DNA of 64,000 nt. Source: Lamellibrachia columna. Taxonomy: Eukaryota > Annelida > Polychaeta > Sabellida > Siboglinidae. Positions 51,661 through 63,067 of the stretch are shown one piece after another. The stretch is from NCBI GenBank assembly GCA_963662155.1, contig OY759261.1, forward strand, positions 3,894,727 through 3,958,726. The letters are read 5' to 3'. Both the position numbers and the translations under genes were made by a program. The notes below the pieces were generated by a model, which saw nothing but the letters and a program-made list of their open reading frames with translations, searched no databases and had not been told where the DNA came from. Positions within the stretch are counted from its first letter, which is position 1, and every line of letters starts with the position of its first letter.

Positions 51661-51909
51661 CACGCATAAGCCGTGAGACCCACGGTTTTGTATTAAATGC
51701 TTTAAACAATTCCCTTTTTGCGTCGCCCATTTAAGCTTTTTCCATTTTCATTATTGTAGTAGTGCATTGCTATGACTGTGTGCACAATCAAACAAGACAA
51801 AATATGCAATTTCAAGACATTTAAACAAAAAACAACTATGATAATTTGTCATGCGTCTGGAATATTCGCATGCAACGTTCGGGCTGATGATTAAAGCTAG
51901 GATGACAAA

Positions 51910-52134
51910 GTGCAAGGCTTTCAGCCACCCCGAAAACATAACTGTCATTACCAGGGAAGGATGTGTTTGGAGAAGGTAGATGACTCCATGTGTATAGGCC
52001 CCTGGGTCAGCACTACGGCCAAACACGTCAAACTAAGGTTATGGAAGGAAAGCACTCAACGATCTCTGCAAACAATGGTCCGGTGGCAACGGCGGATACT
52101 AATTTCCTCGACGGATGCGAATAGTGGATCATAA
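51910..52134 (+). mobile_element. LINE reverse-transcriptase C-terminal fragment (B)
   Basis: Counterpart of 7281-7500. The VDDSMCIGPWVSTTAKHV block is present, and the later ATAETN-type block has shifted frame. Confidence 0.55.
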
Positions 52135-52417
52135 ACTAGTACGTTAAAGTCTATGTAAATATAAATACTTGTTATAGTGTAACGATTGTGTTCGGGAATT
52201 AGCGTATTGCATCCAACGTTAAAGGCCTATCCAGTCTTACGCACATCTGCCTACATAAAATAACTAAATAGAGAATAACACATAACTGACATGATTGGGC
52301 AACAATGTTGTTATTAAAGTTTCGCAGAAATATATGTTTAATGCACCCACCGTTAAATGGCAACTTGTTGATTTCCACTTGTAGTGATATATTTACTTTT
52401 GTTTTGTTGGATCACAG

Positions 52418-52537
52418 GAAACGTCAGGGGTATTGCAGTGGACAATGTCCATGGATACATTTACTGGGTCGACATAAGTAAAAAGACCTTCAACCGCGCC
52501 AATCTCGATGGTTCAGAACAAATATCCATCGCCAGTT
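52418..52537 (+). CDS. YWTD-repeat exon 2 (B)
   Basis: A 120-bp phase 1-1 exon with acceptor ending ATCACAG (52,417) and donor GTAAGT. It encodes NVRGIAVDNVHGYIYWVD, then ISKKTFNRANLDGSEQISIA. YWVD occupies the YWTD position. All nine differences from copy A are replacements (V/I twice, F/V, R/I, E/K, L/F, V/I, N/S and the split codon D/Y). The donor is closer to consensus than in A. A stop four codons after the upstream ATG rules out the alternative signal-peptide reading of this exon in B. Confidence 0.8.
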
Positions 52538-52618
52538 GTAAGTGTGTTACTAAGTACACAAATCATCCATGCATTTGTCCAAATAACTTACACTTTTTGT
52601 TATTGCCTGTTAATATAC

Positions 52619-52622
52619 GCAC

Positions 52623-52666
<44 letters not shown>

Positions 52667-52717
52667 GCACGCACGCACGCACGCTCGCACGCGCGCGCGT
52701 GCACACACACACACACA
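52619..52717 (+). repeat. CA/CGCA microsatellite (B)
   Basis: Shorter counterpart of 7990-8363. Confidence 0.97.
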
Positions 52718-53879
52718 CAGTGCAGGGATGGGTTCAAGCACTCGAGTACTTGTGTATTTAAGTACAGCAAGTACTGTACTTGAACTTGTACTGGTACTTG
52801 CCATGTTGCTGTGTGCAGTACTTGTACTTGGACTTGGTAAGTACTTTACCAAGTACTTTTTATGTTTTCGTTAAATATTTGACTCTATCTCAAGAATTAT
52901 AAAACAGGCTACAGTGAAAATGACGGTGTGTTTACTGTTATTTTTTTCATTCTCACAAAACGTCATGGCATGAAACATAAATGGTGCAAAAAATAGCTGC
53001 AATGAAAATGACCGCATGTTAATTGTTGTTTTGCACAAAGTATCACGACATGAAACATAGATGGTGCAATGTTTACAATAACAAGTGGTATTAATACATA
53101 GTTAATAAACTGTAATGATGACTGTTAAATATGCATGTCTATGTCGTGGACTACATGTGTAGTGATACATGTTCAGTGGCGAACTATGTGAGTAGTAATA
53201 CATGCGTTTGCAAATAGAGATCAGTTATGTGCCACCCCTAAGTACCACGTGTATGTTATATATGTAGTGTCTGTGAATATACAACAATGACCATGGTAAT
53301 TGGTCACACTGTTCATGTTATGTCTGTCAATGAATAGCTAAGGGCAGTGCTGGATGTTGATTGGTTTATATGCATAAAGGGGAGGAGCAACATAAGCACT
53401 TACATTCATATCAGCTGAGATTTAGCCATTGAACCCTTCAATCAATCATACATACAATATCAACGACTTAGGATTATTTGAAGCAGTGAATCAATTGCAT
53501 GGGATACACTAGCTGATATCTGTATCAGCAATAGTGGCTTCTGATGATCCGAAGCCAACAATTCACTTGTATTGTGGAAAACATAATTAACTTGGCTTAG
53601 AATAATCACTGAGAAGTAGTCAATTGCAATCTGTTCAGATATGTTGATGATAAATACCCGGCACCGCAGACATGTAAACATATGCATAATACTGCTGCTT
53701 TTGTGTTTTCATCTCTTTGACCTTCACCATTATGAAACACAAATGTAGCTTTCGATGTACTTGAGTGCACTTGACTAACATTTTCAAAGTACTTTTTACT
53801 TGAATTTTTCACAAAGTACTTGTACTTGCCTATATATTTTTAGACGAGTAATTGTACTTAAGTATGTACCATTGCACTG
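52718..53879. mobile_element. hAT-like MITE (B)
   Basis: Bounded by CAGTGCA (52,718-52,724) and TGCACTG (53,873-53,879) with the same GTACTTG-rich ends as copy A. It is about 170 bp longer because of an extra segment at about 53,118-53,285 that is absent from A. Confidence 0.6.
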
Positions 53880-54019
53880 CACCGTGAATATTAATATTAG
53901 CTGTACTATTCCAATAGATATGACAAAGACCCTGCCATGCCTGGTTGTCCTTGTGTACAACTGATATGTGTATGGTTAGAATGGATAAATTATCGTGTCA
54001 AATTACCATTTTGTTCTAG

Positions 54020-55406
54020 ATTCAGGCACAGTCGAGACGATTGCGTTGCATCCAGATAAAACAAAGTTGCTCTTCACCACCGGCGACACAGTGGAGGTGA
54101 TTAATGTGGACGACACAGTGGAGGTGATTAATGTGGACGACACAGTGGAGGTGATGAATGTGGACGACACAGTGGAGGTGATTAATGTGGACGACACAGT
54201 GGAGGTGATTAATGTGGACGACACAGTGGAGGTGATTAATGTGGACGACACAGTGGAGGTGATTAATGTGGACGACACAGTGGAGGTGATTAATGTGGAC
54301 GACACAGTGGAGGTGATTAATGTGGACGACACAGTGGAGGTGATGAATGTGGACGACACAGTGGAGGTGATTAATGTGGACGACACAGTGGAGGTGATTA
54401 ATGTGGACGACACAGTGGAGGTGATTAATGTGGACGACACAGTGGAGGTGATTAATGTGGACGACACAGTGGAGGTGATTAATGTGGACGACACAGTGGA
54501 GGTGATTAATGTGGACGACACAGTGGAGGTGATGAATGTGGACGACACAGTGGAGGTGATTAATGTGGACGACACAGTGGAGGTGATTAATGTGGACGAC
54601 ACAGTGGAGGTGATTAATGTGGACGACACAGTGGAGGTGATTGATGTGGACGACACAGTGGAGGTGATTGATGTGGACGACACAGTGGAGGTGATTAATG
54701 TGGACGACACAGTGGAGGTGATTAATGTGGACGACACAGTGGAGGTGATTGATGTGGACGACACAGTGGAGGTGATTAATGTGGACGACACAGTGGAGGT
54801 GATGAATGTGGACGACACAGTGGAGGTGATGAATGTGGACGACACAGTGGAGGTGATTAATGTGGACGACACAGTGGAGGTGATTGATGTGGACGACACA
54901 GTGGAGGTGATTAATGTGGACGACACAGTGGAGGTGATTAATGTGGACGACACAGTGGAGGTGATTGATGTGGACGACACAGTGGAGGTGATTAATGTGG
55001 ACGACACAGTGGAGGTGATGAATGTGGACGACACAGTGGAGGTGATGAATGTGGACGACACAGTGGAGGTGATTAATGTGGACGACACAGTGGAGGTGAT
55101 TAATGTGGACGACACAGTGGAGGTGATTAATGTGGACGACACAGTGGGGGTGATTAATGTGGACGACACAGTGGAGGTGATTAATGTGGACGACACAGTG
55201 GAGGTGATTAATGTGGACGACACAGTGGAGGTGATTAATGTGGACGACACAGTGGAGGTGATTAATGTGGACGACACAGTGGAGGTGATTAATGTGGACG
55301 ACACAGTGGAGGTGATTAATGTGGACGGAAGTAACAGGACAACGATCTACAATCGCGACACATCCGGGTCTCGACTGGCCGGCTTAGCAATTGACGACAA
55401 ACAAAG
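54020..55406 (+). CDS. YWTD-repeat exon 3 (B) with 46-copy nonapeptide array
   Basis: The acceptor is TTTGTTCTAG (ends 54,019) and the donor GTTACC, phase 1-2 as in A. It encodes SGTVETIALHPDKTKLLFTT, then 46 copies of the nonamer DTVEVINVD, then GSNRTTIYNR and GSRLAGLAIDD. The exon exceeds the copy A exon by 1,215 bp, exactly 45 units of 27 bp. Variants are limited to I or M, N or D at two positions, plus one E-to-G change, and there are no stops or frameshifts. The array adds about 405 strongly acidic residues with alternating beta-branched residues, suggesting extended or beta-solenoid-like structure (inference). The minus strand is also open, simply because the unit lacks reverse-strand stops. 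Confidence 0.75.
54090..55326 (+). repeat. 27-bp coding minisatellite inside exon 3 (B)
   Basis: Unit GACACAGTGGAGGTGATTAA plus TGTGGAC, about 46 copies. The GTGATGAATG variant recurs at 54,151, 54,340 and 54,529 (every 189 bp, seven units). Further right, an eight-unit pattern of D, I and M variants (216 bp) occurs twice in succession. The array grew by duplication of multi-unit blocks. Confidence 0.97.
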
Positions 55407-55769
55407 GTTACCCACAGTCACACTTATCTATAGTGTTGTGGGAAACTAATTGTTTGTTTAGAAACCGTGTCATGCTGTGTATGATAAATAAAAAAACCCG
55501 GAATATTTCGTAATTCATGTTAAATATCACAAGAAACGAACAAGAAGCTAACATTACATATTAATTTCAGGAAAGATCCGACCTCGTGCAGTTGAAAATA
55601 AATCGTAGCAACACAGCCTCTGTTACGAATTTGCTTGAATTTGTTTTAAATTGGGTTCAATGCAAAAACCACAACTGGCAACTGTGATACAACAAATCAA
55701 GTGTTGTGAACACAATACATTATTTTACAAGCAGCCGTCGTATAATTGATATTTGTGTTACGTTCACAG
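55407..55769. other. Intron 3 (B)
   Basis: Matches 9668-10029 closely. No additional feature. Confidence 0.6.
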
Positions 55770-55915
55770 ACTCATCTTCTTTGCGTCAAATACACAAATT
55801 CGTAAAGCCAATTTCGACATCAGCGAAAACGAAGTGATTGTGTCGAATCGATCAATGGGGCTGCGAGGTCTGGCCATCAACCACAAAGCCAGAAATATAT
55901 GCTGGGCCGATTCAA
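55770..55915 (+). CDS. YWTD-repeat exon 4 (B)
   Basis: A 146-bp phase 2-1 exon with acceptor GTTCACAG and donor GTGCGT (weaker than GTACGT in A). It encodes LIFFASNTQIRKANFDISEN, then VIVSN and GLRGLAINHKARNICWADS. The usual DG turn is changed to DI here (FDIS against FDGS in A), which would weaken this blade's typical turn. Many double substitutions within single codons separate it from copy A, but the length and frame are identical. Confidence 0.7.
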
Positions 55916-55961
55916 GTGCGTTTTTATATCCCACACCACCAGATAAATAAGTTGCTCCTTG

Positions 55962-56150
<189 letters not shown>

Positions 56151-56202
56151 GTGTGCGCGCGCGCGTGCGTGCGTACTCTACCAACATACCGTTGCACTGT
56201 AG

Positions 56203-56332
56203 GAAACGACGTTATCAAATGTTCCAACTACGACGGCCAAGATAGCGTAGTCATCCGCCGTAACACGCTTGAGCCACACTTCTTACACATTGAAGACAAT
56301 GTGCTTTATTGGACAGATAACCATCCACGGAG
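56203..56332 (+). CDS. YWTD-repeat exon 5 (B)
   Basis: A 130-bp phase 1-2 exon with acceptor GTTGCACTGTAG and donor GTAATT. It encodes NDVIKCSNYDGQDSVVIRRN, then EPHFLHIEDNVLYWTDNHPR with the canonical YWTD kept. The five amino-acid differences from copy A are all at replacement sites and no silent difference is visible. Confidence 0.85.
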
Positions 56333-56926
56333 GTAATTTTTCGATACAGTATTTAATACCTGCCATTGCCGTTGATATTGACCTGCTCAATGTCGCCGTA
56401 GGCGGGCGATCTTTTAAAAATAATGTTGAGTTAGCTTCATCGGCTGGTCGACTTTTTACGGGGTACGGCCACGTAAAAATAAGTAATATTGAAAACATCT
56501 CGGTTGGGTAAAAATAACATCTTGGGTGGGTAAATATAACATCCGTACAAGACGTGTTATTATCGAGATATTTCTTCTCTTATTATTTTCAAAAATACAA
56601 ATTTTGAGACTGACATTAAATATTGCAGTTTTTCTGTTATATAAAAAGATTGCCTTACGGAAAGTAAGTAACAACACATTTTCACTTTTAGTGAAGATGT
56701 ACAGCGTTTGTTGGAAGGTGATTAATTGATTAGTCAAATTCCCGTGTTAAACTATTTGTGACAGAAAATATACTACAGCGACAGAATGTCATTTTTTGTG
56801 CCCCCCTTGCTTCATTTCGTATACTGGTCACCTGAATTACATTTCGTAGTGAATACAAGTAACAGTTCTCATTGTGTCGTATATCAGCGCAGAACTGACA
56901 ATTGGTAATAATAAAAATGATGATAC

Positions 56927-56957
<31 letters not shown>

Positions 56958-57245
56958 CATTATAAGTAGTATACGTGTGCTTTTCGAGGGGCAACAAAAA
57001 GTTCATGTTGGGAGGTAACTAAAATAGAGATTGGGGAAAACCCGGATGATGTTGCCTGTGTGAAACTTTAGGGAAAGAGGTGTATTATCGCTTATTCGAC
57101 GACAGCTCACAATGGCGACTGTAGCAAGAAGGGTCTGGTCGGCCAGTGGTCATTGAATAAACAGGGGTCAAAGTTGAAATAATTAGGAGGGGTCGAAAGG
57201 TGTGCGGGGAGGTGGGGTGGTATCACCTGTCGAATAATCTAATAA

Positions 57246-57246
<1 letters not shown>
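56333..57246. other. Intron 5 (B), left part
   Basis: Matches copy A to about 56,875, then has its own sequence including (ATT)n at 56,930-56,957 in place of the SINE found in A. No exon was recognised. Confidence 0.5.
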
Positions 57247-57295
<49 letters not shown>

Positions 57296-57305
57296 AAAAA
57301 CAACA

Positions 57306-57391
<86 letters not shown>

Positions 57392-57400
57392 GACTACAAC
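57247..57400 (+). repeat. (CTA)n trinucleotide array
   Basis: Uninterrupted except for an AAAACAACAA break near 57,296. Orthologous in position to (CTACCA)n in copy A. Confidence 0.97.
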
Positions 57401-57899
57401 ATTAGACGATGAGTGACTTGCGGGTGTTGACCATCGCGCCAGAGGTCGTGAGCTTAGGGGTGCGTCCATCACGTCAGAGGCTCAATCGTACGATAATACA
57501 GTATACCCTCTCCCAGCTGTTTAAGCCAATCAAACAAGCGGCAATCATTAGCGACTAAATCGATGCTGAATATATTCACAAAAGTCGTCATCGGAAAGAC
57601 GTTACAACGAAGCAATCGATAAGCAACACAATATTGTCCGCAAACGTTTGACAGAGGACTTTGAAGTATCTTTGCATTATGAGACCCCTCGGAGCAATGT
57701 TCGTTCATGAAGGTACGGAACGGCGCGTGTCGTGGTGGCAGGCCGTACGAGCAGAATTAATTGCCGCGTCTACCAGCGTCCAAGTAGAGCGTTATCCAAT
57801 GTTCGCCCAGTTCGTCGCCTTCGTCAGTGTTGCACACGAAGGCGACAGGCAAAGCGTCGAGGTAATCCATCTTTGGGTACGACACTGCGAAAGAGCGAA

Positions 57900-58354
57900 T
57901 TGGTGCGCGGGTCCATCGCTAGTAGTCTGGTGATCTTCAGGGTGTCCACCTCAGTAGTCGTAGATGACGTTGCGGCTCTTGTCTATTTCCAGCACGGACT
58001 CGAACTCGGCGTAGGCGATGACGTTCACAGTTGTCGGCAGCGCATCACGGAAATGGATCTCCATGGGCAGGTTGCCCTTTTGTACCAGATGGAAGCCGGC
58101 GCCATCGCACTCGTCGGGGTCAGGTTAAAACCGAAGAAGGTGTAGCCATATCGGAAGTCATTCCAAGTGCATTCCCTTCGTCCTGCCGGATACTTCACCG
58201 TGCTCTTCTCGAGGGCCTTGATGTGCGCCATCTGCACGGACGCATTCAGGGTGGCCTTCTTCGCGAACAAGGTGCCGTTGATGAGGTGGATCCTGTAATC
58301 AGTGTTGGCCCGCAGGCTATGAGCACGAACACTTTCTTGCTGCGCATCAGTCAT
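57900..58354 (-). pseudogene. Virus-like element ORF fragment, minus strand
   Basis: A 110-codon minus-strand frame (58,354-58,025) starts MTDAQQESVRAHSLR and contains FAKKATLNASVQMAHIKALE and WNDFRYGYTFFGFNLTP. The sequence further along appears to continue in another frame (YAEFESVLEID, about 57,995). It is not low complexity and has the G+C content of the neighbouring virus-like pieces rather than the AT-rich intron. A structural-protein gene of a large DNA-virus-like element is a guess by context. It is absent from copy A. Confidence 0.35.
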
Positions 58355-58376
58355 ATATTGACATCAACGTGATTGA

Positions 58377-58691
58377 TCAAGAATTTATCCTGCTGGAACA
58401 GGTGTAGTCGTCCCAACATGTCGACGACGTGATTCTGGACGATGAACTCTCGTCGAGCCACGAACCCGGTTCTTTGGCACGTTTATCAGACAAGGCGTTG
58501 TGCCGCTGCAAGACCTTATTATACAACGTGACCTTGTCCCTATCGTCGAGGTCCTTTCTATCGAGGATGGACATCATCTCGTCATTGAGGTCTTCCACCT
58601 TCTTATCGATGGTGTCCGTCGGTGGTGGTACTGGGGCTTGTGAACGAAGGGTGTCCACCAGTTTCCGTGCCAGTTTCCATGCGTACTCCAT
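58377..58691 (-). pseudogene. Virus-like element ORF fragment with LYNKVLQ motif
   Basis: A minus-strand frame of 104 codons starts MEYAWKLARKLVDTLRSQ and contains VEDLNDEMMSILDRKDLDD, RDKVTLYNKVLQRHNALS and DKRAKEPGSW. The same KVTLYNQVLQQYI motif occurs on the plus strand at about 61,205-61,255. The two are therefore related proteins from two element copies or two inverted parts of one. It sits 22 bp upstream (minus strand) of the previous fragment, as in a compact viral gene row. Function unknown. Confidence 0.45.
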
Positions 58692-59458
58692 TTACTTCAG
58701 CAGCACCTATCTGAGCAAGGGAAGAAAGACCAAATTTACCAACGGTGCTCCACAACCAGGAATGTTTTGTGTAGACATTGCAACCCAGCAGGATTCGAAC
58801 CTGCTCAATTCACCAAGAATTGTACATCTATCTTACACTGCAAGTGAATTTACTTAATTTTTTTTCTTATTAATAGATTATTATATGCTTGGACAGTTAA
58901 TAATAAAGAAACGAATGCACCACTTACATGTCTTTTTTCTCTGTGCTAGCTACACAGATACTACTAGATGACCACTCCTTTTAATCATCTTCCGGTGAGC
59001 GATAATACACGTCTTTCCGTGTCGAGTAGTCCTCAGGCGTTACCATCCCGCACACTCCCCCTCTCACTACATGTCCACCCATGACCTTTGACCCCTGTTT
59101 ATTCAATGACCACTGGACGATGATCACAAGACCCCGCGTGATGCAGTCACCTGGGGTACTGAGGCTCAGAGAGCGATAACACATCGCTTTCCTTATATTT
59201 TTATACACAAGCAACATCATCCGGATGTTCCAAATGTCTTTTTTAGTTACCTCCCAAACATGAACCCTCTTTTCTTCCTCGAAAAGCACACACATTATAT
59301 CATTATTAATACTATTTTTTTAAGTAGGCATATATATACAAAGCAAAAAAAGTGATAAAAAACACAGGCACACATTAAGGCAGGAATTAAATGGCTCTCT
59401 CCTCGTTCAAAACATTCTGCATACATTGATGTTTAAATAAGTTTTTGGTTTGTTCCAG
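58692..59458. other. Right part of intron 5 (B)
   Basis: 58,692-59,180 has no match in copy A. From about 59,180 it matches 12,560 onward. No exon was recognised. A tRNA-like T-arm at 58,788-58,804 was examined and rejected. Confidence 0.45.
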
Positions 59459-59553
59459 CGTGTCTTTGGTTAACCTGAATAGTAGCATCATGCGTCAAGA
59501 GCCATTGACTAGCAATGTTGGACATGTTGCAGTTGTGCGGTGTGAATGTCTCG
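59459..59553 (+). CDS. Exon 6 of gene B
   Basis: A 95-bp phase 2-1 exon with acceptor TTTGTTCCAG and donor GTGAGT. It encodes VSLVNLNSSIMRQEPLTSNV then GHVAVVRCECL. It differs from copy A by D/N, R/P and G/S plus one silent change. The D-to-N change alters the VDLN turn, and the new NSS context keeps a possible N-glycosylation sequon. The last exon, matching 17,857-18,326, must lie right of position 64,000 if the gene is complete. Confidence 0.75.
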
Positions 59554-59556
59554 GTG

Positions 59557-59730
59557 AGTATCGTAAGGACTTGGAGAAAATAGTAGGACTTCAACGAGGA
59601 GCAACTAAGCTGAGTCCACAACTGCGAGACCTTAGTTATCAAAGAAGCCTAATAGAATTTAATTTGACAATATTAGAGATCAGTAGAGTAGTTATGTGGG
59701 GCTATTGGGACTGTCACAGTGAAGGAGGAT
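59557..59730 (+). mobile_element. CR1-type LINE C-terminal fragment (B)
   Basis: Counterpart of 12,930-13,105: DLEKIVGLQRGATKLSPQLR, then DLSYQRSLIEFNLTILE. Confidence 0.7.
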
Positions 59731-60013
59731 GAGGAGGTCAAAAGTCATTTGTAAAATTGTCAAAGATAAAATATCATAGGAAAAGATAATTGATCAAAGG
59801 AGAAATATCAAATTTCATTGGTCAAATGTTAAGGTCAAATGTCAAGGTCAACGGCCAAGACCAGAGGCCAAAGTCTACAAAGAGGGCAACACCTTCGAGG
59901 GAGAAAGGAGGCGTGGCGATCCCGTCCGGTGTGACGTTCAAGCGAGTACATGAAGTGGTCAAGGGAGGTTAATTAGACAAATGAGTATCCGTTAGAAAAG
60001 GTAGTACGTCGAG

Positions 60014-60540
60014 ATGTTTGGTGATTGGTCTGTACGGTGGTGCTCGTTAGATAAACGAATACGTTGGGGTGTGGCTTCAGTCGAAGCGTTGGACACGTGG
60101 TCGAAGTATTCAATAAGTTGTGTCATAGCCTGTCCGACTGGGTGTGGAAAGACGACTTTCGTAACGCATTTACTACTGTATACATACTCATCAACTGGCC
60201 GCCTGGAGAAAAGGCTGTGGTTTTACGGAGAATGGCAACCGAGTTACATGACGGTGATGGAGACGACCCCGAACGTGGAGTTTGTGGAAGGGCTACCCGA
60301 CGTCGTTCGATGGAAAAACGAAGAACTTGGTGGTCGTTGACAACCTGGTGTCGGAGACGGCTAACAGAGGGATGAAGTCACCTCTGTAATACATCTGTCG
60401 TCAACCTCGTGCAGAATATGTTACCCAAAGGGAAAGAAAACCGGACTATCAGTTTGAACGTGCAACACATGATACTGTTTATGAATCCGCGTGACGTGAC
60501 TCAGGTGTCTTATCTAGCCAAGCAAATGTATCCGGTCACG
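60014..60540 (+). pseudogene. Virus-like element ATPase remnant (B)
   Basis: 108 open codons (60,014-60,340) have the P-loop-like ACPTGCGKTTF, WFYGEWQPSY and VEGLPDV. In other frames similarity continues with NLVSETANRGM (about 60,345) and ERKPDYQFERAT-type text to about 60,540. The loop keeps the central Gly that copy A lost. It is better preserved than A but frame-broken after codon 108. Assignment to an ATPase of Polinton-like or similar elements is by recall. Confidence 0.5.
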
Positions 60541-61490
60541 TGATATATATGCAGGAGGCCCGTGTAAGCGTGATGTCACTATCGTATGATCGATTTGAAA
60601 CATGAAACACCCGAACAGCTGTGATAGCGTACACGTATTTTTCCGGGTGACCCCGTCCAGTACATGTACTCGCCGAGATGATGAAAGGTTATGTAAGTTG
60701 CGCGCCTCGTCATTGACGACATTTCGGAGCACGTAAAAAGGAACGTCTTTTAGCTGCAGCTGCTTGCTCAGAGCGAGAAACACTGGACGAAAACGAAAGC
60801 CATCATCACTAACGCGGGCACTGACCACGTGTTCGTTTCGTGTACGTATAACGTGATAAAAGGCAATGCATCTTTGAAATCGCGTCAGAAGGCCATTTCA
60901 CAACGGTTCAAGATACATCTAAGGGAGTTGTCGGACAAGCTAGAGCGTGAAGCGTAACAGAAAAAAAGGTGGTCCGTTCCTAGCGGCCTTGCCAGCTCCT
61001 TTACCTACCTCGGTTATTCTCCCGTTCATCACGCGGTCACTACACCCCTGATGGGGCACGCGAAGAAGATGGCCGTAGTAGAACCGCATTTGTTAGAGAG
61101 CGTTCTACTATCGTCGCAACCACCGACAAACACTGTCGGGATTATCGTGGGTCGACTGGACAAGGATACGAACAGCCGTCGCCGAGCGGAAGAACTTACA
61201 TGACCGGGAGAAGGTGACGCTGTACAACCAGGTCTTGCAGCAGTACATCTACATGGACGATACATGCGAGCAACAGCCGCTAATAGTGGCCGTGATGAGC
61301 AGTGACGACTACGACACACCGACGAGAGTCGTAAACGAGGCGTTAGGACCAACGTCAACGGCGGCAGCAGCAGAGACAGGCCAGAGCACGCGTTGCGAGA
61401 CAGTGCATGAGCTCAGTCGTGTACCCGGATCTGGGGACGATTGTATGGATTTGGCGAGTACCTACCTGCATGGGTACCTACCTGCACGTA
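60541..61490 (+). other. Virus-like element sequence missing from copy A
   Basis: About 950 bp present in B where A joins directly (near 13,910-13,960). Plus-strand fragments include YNVIKGNASLKSRQKAISQR (about 60,848-60,905), HAKKMAVVEPHLLESVLLSS (about 61,055-61,115) and KVTLYNQVLQQYI (about 61,210-61,255). These look like degraded compact viral genes. Individual functions are unknown. Confidence 0.4.
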
Positions 61491-61744
61491 CGGGTCCGCG
61501 TTGTCAAAGCAGACGGTACGAGCCTCAATACGGATAGTCCCATGGGTCCGGTGAAGAATTCGTTGCATTCGCTATTCAAGTAAGTTGACGTGTCATTGAA
61601 CGACACGCTCGTGACCCCTTTGACGAACATGTACCGAAGCTTCTTCGAGACACTTTTGAGTTACGGCCAAATAGACACAACTCACCAGCGCGTTACAGCA
61701 AAAAAACACGGCCAGTCGTAAGGATGCGACCGACGACGCAAACG

Positions 61745-62210
61745 ACAGGATGCGACCGATGATGTAAACGACGGGAAGTGACGACGACGTAAACGACGGG
61801 ATGTGACGACGACGTAATCGACGGGATGTGACGACGACGTAAACGACGGGATGTGACGATGACGTAAACGACGGGATGTGACGACGACGTAAACGACGGG
61901 ATGTGACGACGACGTAAACGACTGGATGTGACGATGACGTAAACGACGGGATGTGACGACGACGTAAACGACGGGATGTGACGACGACGTAAACGACGGG
62001 ATGTGACTGACGACGTAAACGACGGGATGTGACGACGACGTAAACGACGGGATGTGACGACGACGTAAACGACAGGATGTGACGACGACGTAAACGACGG
62101 GATTTGACGACGACGTAAACGACGGGATGTGACTGACGACGTAAACGACTGGATGTGACGATGACGTAAACGACGGGATGTGACGAAGACGTAAACGACG
62201 GGATGTGACA
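61745..62210. repeat. 25-bp minisatellite (B)
   Basis: About 18 copies of TGTGACGACGACGTAAACGA plus CGGGA, matching 14,262-14,693. It replaces whatever followed the polymerase-like fragment on its right. Confidence 0.95.
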
Positions 62211-62311
62211 ACAACGCGAACACATCAAAGCAAATGTCAGGAAGTTGAAATGATGGGGCGACTGTAAAGATTTGTTCTTACCTACGCAACGGCGTCGAAG
62301 AGTAGAACTGT

Positions 62312-62880
62312 CTAGTGCGAAGGAAACAGCGTTCGCATTATGTGACCGTGCAGTTGTCCTATCAGCTTGTTCTTCTTAGACTCGTCATCGTCGACGTCAG
62401 CACTACCAGGAGACGCCGTAGAGATGTCGGTGTCGGCCTCGCGTGTCTCGGCCCAATTGGTCTTCAGCAAGTCCAGTTCATGGAACACGTCTTCGTATGC
62501 TGTTTTCAGGGTGTCGTAGGCGGTCTCGCTCAAAGATCCAAAGTTCGCATCATAGAGTCCAGTAATGCCTTCGAGTCGACGTCCGTGACAAAACAGCGCG
62601 GCTACTCGTGTCCCGGTGTTTTCGACGCCACTCTCGCGGTCAGCTGTTCGTGCCGCGCCTCCCTCTGGACTTTGGTCTATTGCGTGATGTCGAAATAGCA
62701 CTCGAAATCCAACGTCGCACGGTACGGATAGTTCCGAAACGCTTCTACAACTCGACTGTTCTCGTCAATCAGTTGTTCAAACACCGACAGCTTCGGATGG
62801 TACTTGCCGCCCAGATAGACGCGTCAGATACTGCCTTCGCACGTCAGTTCGTATCTACGTAGCTTATAAAGCATCTTCCA
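62312..62880 (-). pseudogene. Virus-like element B-family DNA polymerase fragment
   Basis: On the minus strand, 62,880-62,695 reads RRYELTCEGSI, a stop, then GGKYHPKLSVFEQLIDENSR, then RNYPYRATLDFECYFDI. A frame from 62,701 to 62,312 contains LYDANFGSLSETAYDTLKTA, an acidic stretch and KNKLIGQLHGHI. The YPYRATxDFECYFD block is one I recall from N-terminal (exonuclease-side) parts of protein-primed type B polymerases in invertebrate virus-like elements. It lies just downstream of a C2HC zinc finger on the same strand. Truncated by the 25-bp minisatellite and frame-broken. Copy A has lost most of it. Confidence 0.45.
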
Positions 62881-63067
62881 TAGCGCGTCACCGTTTTTTC
62901 CACATCGGTATATGTGACATAATAGATACACGTCTTGGATGAACGAATAGTGTGTCTTATGTTCGACGTGTAGCAGCACAACAACCGTCTGACGACAGAC
63001 GGCATATCATACACATGTGCTTCACTGTCTGCAACAACAACTAATGTGTGTCACTCACTGCAAAGCG

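Noticed and set aside
54003..55304. 433-codon minus-strand frame of SSTLITSTV repeats
   Set aside because: Antisense of the 27-bp array in exon 3. Openness on that strand follows from the unit sequence. The plus strand has splice sites and family homology.
58781..58850. Possible minus-strand tRNA with a perfect T-arm (58,788-58,804) and a UGG anticodon loop (58,806-58,822)
   Set aside because: The variable loop would be one base long, no matching 5' acceptor stem was found, and no D-arm could be drawn.
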